Shown here piece by piece: positions 33,701 through 43,869 of a stretch of 64,000 bases of DNA. Numbering within the stretch: the stretch's first letter is position 1; each line of letters starts with the position of its first letter. The position numbers and the translations under genes are program-made. Below the pieces are notes generated by a model that saw only the letters and a program-made list of their open reading frames with translations, had not been told where the DNA came from and did no database searches. The stretch comes from Gnetum montanum (lineage: Eukaryota; Streptophyta; Gnetopsida; Gnetales; Gnetaceae), in contig MNCI01006064.1 of the NCBI GenBank assembly GCA_015680685.1, positions 110,825-174,824 of the forward strand, given 5' to 3'.

Positions 33701-36700
33701 AATGTCAAGTTGGCAAAATATTGCAGAATAAATAAAAATTTATTGTGACCAGCGTCACTTTTACTCCACTTGTATTTATTAAATACGATCAACTTCTAAA
33801 AGCTAGTTGAACAATGAGCAAGACTGTTATTGCTCTACTAAATAATATCAATACAATATTCATGATTTTTGACAGGCCCAGTGATGCTATCCTTTTTATT
33901 ATAGACAAAATTAGCATGCCCGGCAATGTCAAAATTGCTGTTAACTGGTTACACTGTCACTACAATGTAAACAATATTACAGTTATAATCAAAATATGGA
34001 TAGAGTCCAAGTAAATTGAGGTATTTGGATGATTTAATTTTGCATGTGCATCCTCACAGAGCAAGATTAAATATCCCATGGTTCCTATAGGTTGTAAAAG
34101 GCTTGTTCCAATGTTTACATTCAAGATTCATCGTACCAAACGCCTAATCAAATAACAAAATAGGAGATTCCCATGATTTATCAAACAAAATATTTTCATG
34201 GCATTGAATAGCTAATAGATAATTATTTAGAATTCAGTAATTCAACATCAATTTGACTGAAAATATAATAATAAAATATTAAAAAAGTTTATGACAAATC
34301 CTTGAATTCAAACAGAAAATGACACCTCAAAGGTTAACTTTTTTTTAGAGGAAGAGGAAAGCCCGGTTCACAGTGCCACAGGAAGTTATAAACTGAGCAA
34401 AACATACCACAATTCCAAAATAAACATAGTCGATAAAAGCGGATGTGATAGCAAATTAACAATCCAAAAGTTATCAGTTATAATAACACAGATTTAAAAA
34501 ACTTCATAGTTTTCACGTACACATACTAGCACTAGCATTTTTCTTAAGCCATAAACTTTTTTATCAAGATAAAATATTGTTATATGATGCATACTTCTTT
34601 CAGTCATTTGATCTATACAAATAAACATAACACAATGCATACATTCGTACCATGAACAGTAAACTTGCCACTCCCTTTAAGCCAAAAAATGTTCCTTCCA
34701 ACTGGAATTCCCTCCATCCTAAACCCTTCATTCAGAGAGTTTGCTTTTGCAGAACTCAGCAAGGAATCAGAACCAACACCATAGTCCCCTATAAAATATG
34801 TTATTAGAGGAAGCTCCTTAGTACCTTCAATGTATTGTTTCATCTCGTTCGAAGCATCAACCGTCTCTGGGAAAAATTGACCCACACAAAACAAGGCATC
34901 AAAAGAGCCATTGGACTTGATCACCTGACAAAAGCATTGAGTTTCTTTTATATAAATAACCATTTATCTTTCAGAAAATCACATGAAATAAAATAAATTA
35001 ATGTGCATATTACAATTAAGATTCCAGCTTCTGCTATGAAGTGCTATGTGCCAACTTAACACTTTGCCAACACAATTTTTGTTGATGTGTGTGTCTAAGA
35101 GCATTTTTCTCTATAACAATATAAGGGTATAAAATAAAGGAAAATAATAAAAACTGAAACTGAGATTTATCACATTTCTAACCCTTCTGGATCTATTGGA
35201 CAGTAGAAATATACATGTTATGAGTATTGAAAACATCATTAAAAAAATTATTTAAGTATTCTTAATAACATTTGGAACAAATGAACCAAATTTGTAATTG
35301 CAATATCCCACTTATATGTAATGTGCTTAAATGCAGGACATTGTAGGAAAATGTGGTCTACATTGGTTTTTTATTGGACAATGGGCATATTCATCCTTTA
35401 ATACCATCTACTTGTTTCAACTCTCAGTTGATGAAAAATAGTATAAAGACTTAATAGTGTCTCTTGAGAGCATAGTCAAAATATAACAAAAGTTTAAGGA
35501 CCATGACATCAAATAAACAGCTAGATAGCTGGCTACAGAAATAATTATTCTCAAATCCTTAATTTACTGGAACAAAGGCACCAAGAAGATGATTAAGTAT
35601 AAGGACCCAATATACCTTACGTAGGTGCTTCTTATTATTATTTATGGAGTCACAGGTATTGCTGTTAGAAAAAAATCTTATAGAAGTCTGGGAAAATGTT
35701 GAACTTATACACTTTCAGAAATGGAAAGTTGAACAATATTTATTTATTGTAACTCCAGTTCTATTTTATTTGATGAAATGTAGCATCTCGTACTAAAATC
35801 ATCATTATCATTATCATCATTGTAGGGTTATCCAAACAAAATGAGGTAGGTTACATGAGTTTTTTTTTTTTTTTGTTGCCATTCACGTCTATGAAAAGGT
35901 AGATCTTTGTTTATCAGCAATTTTTTTCTTTTTTCAAATCATCTTCAATTGTTTTTTCTCATGATGTTTTTGGTCTTCCTTTTGGTGGCTTTCCTAGAAC
36001 TATGATGTAGCAACCTTTTCTTATAAGTTCATTGTCTAATCTTCTTCACATATGTCCAAACCATCTAAGCCGCCATTCCTGTAACTTATCTGAAATAGGA
36101 GCCACTCCAAGTCTCCCTCTAATTTCTGTATTATGCATCTTATCTCCTCTAGTAACATTCAATATCCATCTAAGTATTCACATTTCTACCACAATGATTT
36201 TCTGTTCATACCTCTTTTGTACTGCCCAACATTTAGCACCATATAAGAAAGCAAGCCTGATTGCTATCTTGTAAAATTTTCTTTTTTATTGGTACTCTTT
36301 TATCACATAAAAGATCACTAGCCTGTCTCCATTCCAACCATCCTACCTTGCCTCAATTCTATTTCTTATATCTTTATCAATTTCCCTATCTAATTGGAAA
36401 TTGATGCTAGCTAGTAGTAATGTTTGCAATGAGAATTTTTTTAACCTTACATTGTCACTTTTCTTTCACCACTATTTATGTTGTTACTGAAATTGCATTT
36501 CATGTATTTTGTCTTACTTCTTGCCAATGTTATAGGTTGTCATTCGACCACTAGACTTACTTCTTTACCCACACCTGTCCCTAATACAGGAATCCTTGTC
36601 TACTTCCTACAACATCCAGGCGACGATGTTGTGCTTGGTTTTTGGAGGACACCTTAAGAAGTCCTTGCCTATTTTCCACTGCAACTGGGCTCTATAACTA

Positions 36701-37449
36701 CTGCACATTGCATATGGGAATGCCCTAACATATGCAAAATCTGACATGAGTTTTGGCATGGCTTTCCAGCCACCTGCCAACCTGATGCTAACCCTCCTCC
36801 TTTCATATGTCATGGCTTTCCAGCCACCTGCCAACCTGATGCTAACCCTCCTCCTTTCATATGTCATGCTGAAATGTTTGCCATAAAACAGTTGTACACT
36901 TTTAAAAGTCCTGGTAGGGGAATAGGATGATTGAAAATATGAGAGACAGAGGGCTGAGTGGCCAAGGGCGGTGCATATTGCATATCGCTGTTAAGTATGT
37001 AGCTTATTAAAAAAATCAAAACAAAACAAAAACCAAAAAGAAACACCAAATTCGTCCCCAAAAACATTTTTTTTTTTTTCCAGAAGCCGTAGTTTACATT
37101 TGTCCTGCAAAATATCTAATCGCAATGATTTTACTTTCCTGCAGTTCCCTCAGATTAAAGTCATGCATTTTGGCCCAAATAGTCACTGTAGTTGGTGATG
37201 GATAGCATATTTCTCAGTGATAAATAATTTTTTAAAAAAAAACCATTACCAACAATGGAGCAGAGAACGAAACCAAATATATTAAATTTAGCAGACTCAA
37301 TTTTTTTCTGGGGAAGGAGCAACACATATATATTCGTTCATAATTGATAACACGAAGGCATGAGGAATACAAACCGAGGCAAGACGCTTGCTGAGCATAT
37401 CAAGACGACCCAGCACATCGCCGCAGAGTAGAATTCGAGGTGCCATCAT
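27739..37449 (-). CDS. CwfJ-like CCCH zinc-finger protein (C3H64/CWF19L1-like)
   Basis: Ten exons (high to low): 37,449-37,375; 34,924-34,651; 33,664-33,535; 33,234-33,115; 32,753-32,636; 32,113-31,806; 31,604-31,283; 29,243-29,147; 28,138-27,993; 27,876-27,739. All phases join without a stop and give 574 residues from the ATG at 37,446, or 575 from the adjacent in-frame ATG at 37,449; plant relatives start MAPRILLCGD, as here. Domains: CwfJ N-terminal metallophosphatase-like part (about 1-215; CVGQFFPE, FIGDYGVGS), CCCH finger C325-X8-C334-X5-C340-X3-H344, CwfJ_C_1 with a HIT-like HMHLQ (444-448), and CwfJ_C_2 to the end (FAKFIPNDLKS). The family (Arabidopsis At5g56900, human CWF19L1, yeast Drn1) works with spliced lariats and their debranching in the nucleus. 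Length is close to the family's. Introns 3 and 7 have AT-AC and GC-AG ends. Confidence 0.92.
27877..27992 (-). other. Intron 9 of the CwfJ-like gene
   Basis: 116 bases, donor GAG|GTAAGT and acceptor TGCAG, phase 0. It is the shortest intron of the gene and fully canonical, a useful contrast to introns 3 and 7. Confidence 0.85.
29244..31282 (-). other. Intron 7 with GC-AG ends, carrying a LINE fragment
   Basis: The exon ends CTGCAG and the intron starts GCATGT; the acceptor is GAGCAG before GTTGTTCC. This joins HMHLQ to VVPIPLAKA, the expected continuation in the family. No GT donor nearby keeps the frame: the closest (GTTATATG) would shift it. The 2.0-kb intron contains a LINE fragment on the opposite strand. 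Confidence 0.85.
29850..31020 (+). mobile_element. LINE reverse-transcriptase fragment in intron 7
   Basis: Plus-strand pieces in several frames follow a plant LINE RT in order: GDIQYYGNYRGIKL-like start near 29,880, LLYDDILLVNKSKEAIAM with a decayed YADD box (YDD at 30,220-30,228), then ESKELRISKSKMECIEYIF, KFRYLGSPIQID near 30,420, and a degraded LRWF-like tail near 30,770. It ends at about 31,000 near CATGATGATGAGAG, like the short-repeat tails of the fragments at 5.97 and 35.8 kb. It is antisense to the host gene. Dead. Confidence 0.8.
33235..33534 (-). other. Intron 3 with AT-AC ends (U12-type)
   Basis: The exon ends TTTTTGAC and the intron starts ATATCCTTTTTT, the U12 5' site consensus. 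Near the 3' end is CCTTGAC, matching the core of the U12 branch site, with about 11 bases from its A to the final AC. The spliced product reads LFLTNEWPQGLLN, which fits the family. A GT-AG alternative (donor in GACCTGTTTT with acceptor CCCCAG) would give a stop within three codons. Confidence 0.9.
35800..36420 (-). mobile_element. LINE 3' fragment in intron 1
   Basis: The minus strand reads LYGAKCWAVQKRYEQKIIVV, MLNVTRGDK, IRGRLGVAPISDKLQEWRLR and WFGHM with a stop, then RRLDNELIRKGCYI. This is the tail of a plant LINE RT and the same family as 5,970-6,425. The 3' end (low coordinates) is a short repeat reading AATGATGATAATGATAATGA on the minus strand. It lies in the same orientation as the host gene and is 5'-truncated. 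Confidence 0.82.
36757..36868. repeat. Perfect 54-bp tandem duplication in intron 1
   Basis: Copies at 36,757-36,810 and 36,811-36,864 are identical by eye. As 54 is a multiple of three, the minus-strand frame carries the 18 residues MTYERRRVSIRLAGGWKA twice. The frame lies inside intron 1 and has no recognised similarity, so it is probably not coding. Confidence 0.9.
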
Positions 37450-37512
37450 CAAAAATCAGATGAAGATGATGATGCTATTTGCTGATTCTAGAGTTGCTTG
37501 CTTACTCTCCAT
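37450..37512 (-). promoter_or_regulatory. 5' leader with an upstream ORF
   Basis: An 18-codon upstream ORF runs from the ATG at 37,512 to the TGA ending at 37,456, seven bases before the first in-frame ATG of the gene (37,449). It would bear on translation only if the transcript starts above 37,512, which cannot be told. No clear TATA box was seen further up. Confidence 0.35.
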
Positions 37513-37974
37513 TTTAACGCAGCTTGGCCACTACCAAAAAAAAATGTTGCATGTTCCGTTTCGAGGCGGAATCAGCCGGTATCCTGTAGAGGGCATGCTT
37601 TTAATGGGAAAGCCTTTTATTGCCTAAATTTTTTTCCGTTTCAAATCCATGTAGCAATCCAAACACTAGTGAGGAGTGTGGATTACATGAGATTTCTCTC
37701 TTGGTGATGAGAGAATTTGAATTACCTCCAAGTTGTTCTATTGAAATTGGTGTTGCTTTTCAAATGCAAGTTTATATCATCCATAAGCAAGATTCCTACA
37801 AACACCTCGTTGTTATAATTATGTAATGAAGCATTTTCTCTTTTTACTTGGTTGATTATGGAGTGATTCAATTGTAAAATATATTTTAAATATAGGGCTA
37901 TTTATACCTCAGCTAGTGATAGTTGATTTAAGTGGTTAGCTCTTTATTTTGTTGGGCAAGATGTTTTCCATTCA

Positions 37975-38065
37975 AGTTACACTTGAGGTTTTAGCCTAGT
38001 GGTAAGCATCTTGACCTAGTAACCTTAAGTCATACATTCAATTCCACTAGATAGCACTAACTTAA
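37975..38065 (+). repeat. SINE-like fragment (type 1)
   Basis: Reads GAGGTTTTAGCCTAGTGGTA then AGCATCTTGACC, an A-box-like block, with a B-box-like CATTCAATTCC about 40 bases later, followed by an A-rich end. Confidence 0.5.
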
Positions 38066-38190
38066 AAATTAAAAATAACAAAATTTTCACTAAAAAATAA
38101 ATTTTGAAAATGATCCACTAAATCCAAGGGGTCTCAAGATATGTAAGTAAAATTTCAATTTTAGTTATAAAGTATCATGTTAGCTATATG

Positions 38191-38345
38191 TCTTGGGGTG
38201 TGCTTATGGTTAGTCTTTTGAGTTCCAACAACCATGAGACATGAAATATCACCTCATTTTTGGGGTATATCTTGGGGTATACTTAAAGCCAATCTTTCAT
38301 GTTCCAACAGCCACATCGACATGAAAATATCATGTCATTCACACT
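38191..38345. repeat. 79-bp imperfect tandem repeat
   Basis: Two copies start at TCTTGGGG at 38,191 and 38,270, each followed by a GTTCCAACA block and an ACATGAAA(A)TATCA block. AT-rich, no coding sign. Confidence 0.7.
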
Positions 38346-38484
38346 ATCTCCATCAATCCTTGCTTTTGTGTGCAATGGACATGATTACAACAAATTTTGT
38401 GTGCTTTGATGATCTTAATTTCAATCCCTTTCATGTGCTAGTGTAGTTTGTTGATATGGATGTTACTGATTAATATTTGTTTGT

Positions 38485-38551
38485 TGCCAATGAGGTGTTC
38501 ATCTAGTGGTAAGACTCTTGTTTTGGAAGTTCCAAATCATGGGTTCAAGTT
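38485..38551 (+). repeat. SINE-like fragment (type 1) interrupted by a solo LTR
   Basis: Reads AATGAGGTGTTCATCTAGTG then GTAAGACTCTTG, and ends in a B-box-like GGGTTCAAGTT at the LTR border. The LTR insertion duplicated AAGTT, the end of this box. Confidence 0.55.
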
Positions 38552-39421
38552 TGATGAATTGCGATTTGCTAGGCCTCGATATCAAGTACACGGTATCATG
38601 TACGCAATATCGTAGCCTGGATACGATATTGTATACATGGTATCGTGACTCTTGTATTAGCCTATAAATGTAGCATTTAGGTGCATAGTCAAGGAGTCTT
38701 TTGGTAAGTATTTGGGTCAAGTCTTTTTGTTAGTTTTTAGTTAGTTTTCAGTTCTTTTTCCAAGTGCATGCTCGCAGTGTAATGCTTATAGTTGTACGGA
38801 ACCTTTGTTTGGGTGTGACATACTTGGACATGCACACGATTGGCAATAAAGATCGAGATTACTCCATCATTGCAGCATTTACTTAGCTTTTACTTGTTTT
38901 CATTGTTAATTATTTATTTATTACTATTTTCTTAATTAATATTCCTTTTATTATCATTTACTATTCCTATTGCTAAATGTAGAATGAATACGTCTTAATC
39001 ACGAACATTTAAGTGTAACTACGTGGTAACCTAGTAGCATATCAAGTAGTGTCTTGAGTGATGTGTGCTTGATAATCCTAGAAGTAATACATGAAGTCCA
39101 AGATGCCTACGGATGATTAGGGACAGATGCTCATCGCACTTAGGCTAGCTTAGATCTTATTTCCTATTGTGTATTAGCTTAATTAAGCTATTTCTTATTG
39201 TCCTTAGGAGTAGCATAGTAATAGAAACCACATCATACACCTCACTTTGGACTAAACCATACGTGACAGAGCAAATACTAGTCCAAGGGGGAAGACAATG
39301 AACTGCAATCAACGTATAACTATCTAGGTGCCACAATTAGTCCATCCACGGAGTTTGACTGGATTGTGCATACACGCTCATATTCATATGGTTGAGCATA
39401 GGGATACCTCACTACTCATCA
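38552..39421 (+). repeat. Solo LTR of the gypsy family, with target duplication
   Basis: 870 bases from TGATGAATTG to CACTACTCATCA. It matches the 5' LTR of element 2 in layout: short repeats, TATA box (TATAAATG, 38,663-38,670), GGCAATAAAGAT with AATAAA at 38,845-38,850, and a shared end (ATATGGTTGAGCATAGGGAT; element 2 has GTATGGTTGGGTGTAGGGGT). No primer site follows. AAGTT lies directly on both sides (38,547-38,551 and 39,422-39,426). This is the mark of an insertion that later lost its inside by LTR-LTR recombination. Confidence 0.93.
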
Positions 39422-39519
39422 AAGTTCATAATATTGAGTTACAAAGTTCTAGTTTGTCTATGTGTCTTAGGGATAATTTTTTTTTTTTTTAGTTTCAAGT
39501 TCCAACACCTCATTTATAT

Positions 39520-41270
39520 TTATTTTCTAAGTACATGGGTTTGAAAGTGTCTTCTTTGACTTCATATTTGATGAGATAATATTCAAGCGAATGTGCTTTG
39601 AATTCTTGTGGGAGAACATGTTGTTGGCAAATCAATTGTTGTTGTGTTATTAACAAATAACTCGACAAGTGTTTGCCTCAAAAACAATGTGATATATACC
39701 CTTTTTAGCCAAATAATGTGTTGAAGACATTTAGCCATTGATACAAATTTTGCCTCACATGATGATAAATTCACTCAAGTTTGCTTTCTTGCCTTTTAAC
39801 ATATATTGGGTTTGGCTCATAAATAATGAGATAGACTTATGTGGATTTTCTATCATTAATATCACCTCCCAATCTACATTAGGCTATGGATGGATCTTTG
39901 CATACCCATTTCCCAAGCATAAAATTGATGTTTTAACACCCCCTGACTTGTACCCTATATGAAGAGGACATAAACCATGATTAAATGTGTTTTAGCAACA
40001 AATGTGAGGGGCTTTAGTCAAGGAATGATCCCATAAATGAGCCTAATATCGTATGTGACATTGGTATATTTCAATACATATTTTAGAAAATTCATGTGAG
40101 AGGCTCTAGGTTCTTGCATAAATCTTAATAAATAGTAGGTAGAAAGTTGTAAATCAAACCTACTTTAATAAAAAAATTTAATGAACTAATTATTCCTCTC
40201 TAGCTTGAAGCATCAACAAGTGATGTATCATCTTTAGTTTCAAGTTTTTACTCCTATGGCCATGGAGAATCGATAATTGTTTTATCATTCATTTTGTATT
40301 TGTCAAGGATACATTGTGCATATTTGGTTTAATCTATTTGTAAACAATCATCACATTAGTCTACTTGAGTGCCCAAAACATATTTAAGCAAGCCCAAATC
40401 CTTCATTTCAAACTCTTTTATCATGTCTTCTTTAAATTTAATAATCAAATTTTGAGTAGTGCCATGAAATACTAAATTAACAATAGAAAGAGAGATCAAG
40501 ATGAAATCATTTCCAACCATGTTTGAATTATAATGTGGACTCAAAAGTGTAAGATTTATATCTAGACTTTAACAAATCTTAACTTTTGGGATTTTTTAGT
40601 CAGTGATTAAGCATGTAATGTGCTTTGTTTTTTTTAAAAAATATTTTTTGGTTTCAACAACCTTCCTCACCCACCATCCCCAAAATGAAACTAGCTTTTA
40701 GAAACATGTTTTAAACTATGGACTTCTTTTGGTTAGTTTGCATATATTGTTTTTTTTTTTCACCTTTAACAAACAAAACCTTCAAATTGCTCTAAATAAA
40801 CTTCATCAACAATATAACTATTTAAAAATGCATAGTTTGCATCCATTTGATGTCCATGGGTTATTAGCCAATTTATTAGCACATAGTGCTTTGCACTTGA
40901 AGGTGTTAGTTCAAAACCTAGTACCAACACTCTAAGCACACTAGCTTGGAGGCTTCGTTCCAAGCATCTATAATTGTCTTATCAATAAAAAAAATTTGCA
41001 TCTATTTCATGTATTTTGATGTCATAATATATAATAATAGACATGATAAATTTGATTGTTTCAAATCTTGCAATAGGAGTAAAAATATCATCATAATCAA
41101 CATGTTTTTTTTTAGTTGAATCCTCTTGCACCTAACCTTGTTGCATATGTTGTAACTCTCTTCTTTTCATTATATTTAGTTTTAAAAATCCATTTTGCAT
41201 CAATGACTTTCTTAGATCTAAGACCTACAACCTTCAACATATTTGGAAGATAAGAATCAAGAGACCATAT
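39520..41270 (-). pseudogene. Ty1/copia RT and RNase H on the minus strand (broken)
   Basis: From high to low: WVFKTKYNEKGELQ-like sequence near 41,190, FTPIARFETIKFIMSI near 41,060, THGHQMDANYAFLNSYI with VDEVYLEQFEGFVC (40,766-40,870), FKEDMIKEFEMKDLGLLKYV (about 40,370-40,440), and SSCEAKFVSMAKCLQHIIWL near 39,730. These are the RT and RNase H parts of one copia element in order, with stops and gaps; the catalytic YVDD box is not readable. The solo LTR lies next to its 3' side. Confidence 0.85.
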
Positions 41271-41379
41271 CAAGAAAACTACCGGGCACTATTCTGTAAG
41301 CCCTCTATCCTCTTCATCACACTCATTGACAAATTCTGACAAAGAAAAATGTAGACATGAAGATAGAGATCCATAAAGG

Positions 41380-41780
41380 GATCAAGATAGAACACTTAAC
41401 AAGGAGAAAAGAAAAGATCACAATAGATACTTGGAAAGAAGAAGACATGATGATGATGACAACAACGATGATGATGACAACGACGACGATGATGAACTAA
41501 AAGAAAGAAAAGGAAAAAAAAGCATAGGAGAAGAAATGAAGAAGAACACCAAAGGGGATTGTCCCCACTACAATAGATATGATGAACCCAAAGACCATGA
41601 TGAATCTCTACTTGCTACAAGAAGCATGATCAATATTAGTGAGGCTATGTACATTTCTACAGGGCATCAAAGGAACAATTGCATCAAGCAAGTTGATATG
41701 AATAATATTCTAAACTTTTAAGGGGGATGTAATGTTAATCTACAACACCACCTTCAAGCCTTTCACAATACCTATTAGAG
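41380..41780 (+). pseudogene. Gypsy gag fragment
   Basis: The open frame 41,431-41,721 (96 residues) has an Asp/Asn run (a GAT/GAC/AAC microsatellite) and then reads ESLLATRSMINISEAMY and CIKQVDMNNI. Gag of element 2 reads EPLLATRSMLHIAKAV and WIRRIDMNNI at the same spacing. Similarity continues for about 20 codons after a stop. It is an isolated fragment of the same or a related family; the rest of that element is gone. Confidence 0.8.
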
Positions 41781-41784
41781 CAGG

Positions 41785-42803
41785 GTCACTCTGATTTTCT
41801 TTAACCATTCAAAACACATTGAACCCAAATAGTATGCAAGATAATTAAATTGCTAGAAAACAAGAAAACTAGCTATCATATATTAAAATTGAAAGAAGAT
41901 TACAAATACTTGAGAACCTAATCCATAAAACATAAAACACTCACACACTCAATGATATTGCAAAGCATGAGACTCTACAACCACATACATGAACGACCTC
42001 AATGCAAGGCATAATTGATTTGGATCTCTTCCTTACACAAGACCAAGATCCAAACATAGAAAGCCATGACCAATATCAACACACACAGTTAATTACCAAG
42101 ATACACATCATTCTCATGCAATTTCTCTTCTAAATATTATGTCAAAACATGCAATACAAACTTAATATTTATCAAACATAAAGCTAAAATCCTAGGAAAA
42201 TCTTTTTTATATTAATCTTAACATTCCTAGCTATTTTCCATATTGAAACTACCACATTGGAATTTTCAAGGCGAAATAAGATGTCTATAGGCTTAAGAAG
42301 ATGTATCTATGAAAAACTCATTATTTAGGCAAGACATCTACATGCAAGGCAAGATGTCTCTTCTTAAGACAAGGCATCTCTTCTAGGAATAAGATGTCTC
42401 TTGCAAGATGTCTACACTATTGGGAAGACATCTCCTCTATCAACCCAACTTTCAAGCAGACATCTATACTACTGGGGAGACGTCTCCTTTAAAATCTCAA
42501 CTTGTGAGGAAGACATCTTCTAGGTTATCAAGACATTTCTTGTGACATATCAACTCTCAAGTAAGACTTATACAAAGGTCCAAGATGTCTCCCAAGCTAC
42601 CCAAAACCTTCCTCTTTTTGCCTATAAGAACGAATAGGGATTTAGAAGAGGTGTCCCTATATTAGCTCTCCTATCCTTCAAAAAGTGAACTTAGGTAAAT
42701 AATGGAGTATAGTTAGAAGTGATCCACAATTAACAATTTTGGTCTCATGGATCCATACAACATCATCAACAATTTAGTCCTTTTAATGGATCAAGTACTC
42801 CTG
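41785..42803. other. No gene; LTR-like DNA with AGACATCT repeats
   Basis: 42,255-42,600 carries about a dozen copies of AGATGTCT or its complement AGACATCT, some with one change (AGACGTCT). No coding similarity. The right part (42,640-42,803) runs to the LTR of element 2. Confidence 0.55.
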
Positions 42804-43705
42804 TGATGAAGCGCTAAACAGCTGATGCATCAACTAGGCCGCTTATACGGGGCCTCGTATACACAACCGCATCGACACGGCCTCGTCGACGCATTAGTCC
42901 ATGCATCTACGTGGCCTCATTTATGCAGTGCCTATCCTAGCCTATAAATAAGTGTGCTTTCACCACACTTAGGTACCTTTTTGGCAGTTGTAGCGAAGCT
43001 CTTGTAGTTTGTTTCCGCGAGTTAGAATATTTTCCAAGTGCCTACACTATGGGTGAGAAAGGTATCTGGCTCTTTATTTGCACTAATGTACCTGAGCCCA
43101 TTGGTGTGACTAGCAATAAAGATGAGCTTTTCAAGAATTCCTTGCAGCAATTGGACTTAGTCATCTGATGCATTTAATATTTTAATATTTCTATGCTTTA
43201 ATAATTCCTTAAGTTTCCATTATTATTACTTTAATCGCCATCACTCTTTTATAGTTTGTAAAAACCATAAGTACGACCATCTCGAACGTAAACCCAACAC
43301 TTGGCAACCCAGCGATGCTTAATGTCTGGTAACCCAATAGTGGTTAGGGATGCTCAGGATGTGCACGGAAGATGGGATTGGATACTTATGCTAGGAAGAG
43401 TTAAGATATAGATTGGGATAATTATAGATTATGTAATATTCCAATCCTTACAGTTCATTTCAAGAATTAAACACTAGAAGATAAAGTGAAAAAGCCATAA
43501 AAATCATTTGCCTCAATCTCACTTAACCATTGCAATCAAAACATCACAAGTGAGGTTGGGAAGACAACGACTGTTCTAACACAAGGTTTTGCTAGTTAGG
43601 GTATTGGTGTATGCAAAGTGCTTACAATCTACGGAATTCGACTGAGTCAATTGTGAACACCTGTGATTCGTATGGTTGGGTGTAGGGGTACCTAGCCACT
43701 CATCA
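42804..43705 (+). repeat. 5' LTR of gypsy element 2
   Basis: 902 bases from TGATGAAGCG to CACTCATCA. TATA box (TATAAATA) at 42,943-42,950, AATAAA at 43,115-43,120. The block AGCGAAGCTCTTGTAGTTTG is shared with element 1 (AGTGAAGCTCTTGTAGTTTA on its minus strand). The start is set by the TGATGA start of the other LTRs of the family. Confidence 0.85.
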
Positions 43706-43706
43706 T

Positions 43707-43724
43707 TAGCGCCATTGCTAGGGA
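43707..43724 (+). promoter_or_regulatory. Primer binding site of element 2
   Basis: TAGCGCCATTGCTAGGGA, one base after the LTR. It fits the tRNA-Asp-type site with a few G-to-A or C-to-T changes and aligns with the site of element 1 at the same distance from its LTR. Confidence 0.8.
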
Positions 43725-43869
43725 GTGTTAGTCTTACATGTGCCATCTAACCTTAGCAAAATTATCATTCATTTCATTGGAATGGACTCAGGATAGTAAA
43801 ATCTACGCACGCTAGGTGGCCCAAGTAAAAAGTAAGGTATACCAATTAGTGAATTATCTAACATCCAAC

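Larger units (their letters stand above)
37513..38484. other. Region upstream of the CwfJ-like gene; no other gene
   Basis: The first few hundred bases are the likely promoter. No coding similarity is seen; the short plus-strand frames at 37.4-37.8 kb have no family. It includes one SINE-like fragment and a 79-bp tandem repeat. Confidence 0.5.
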
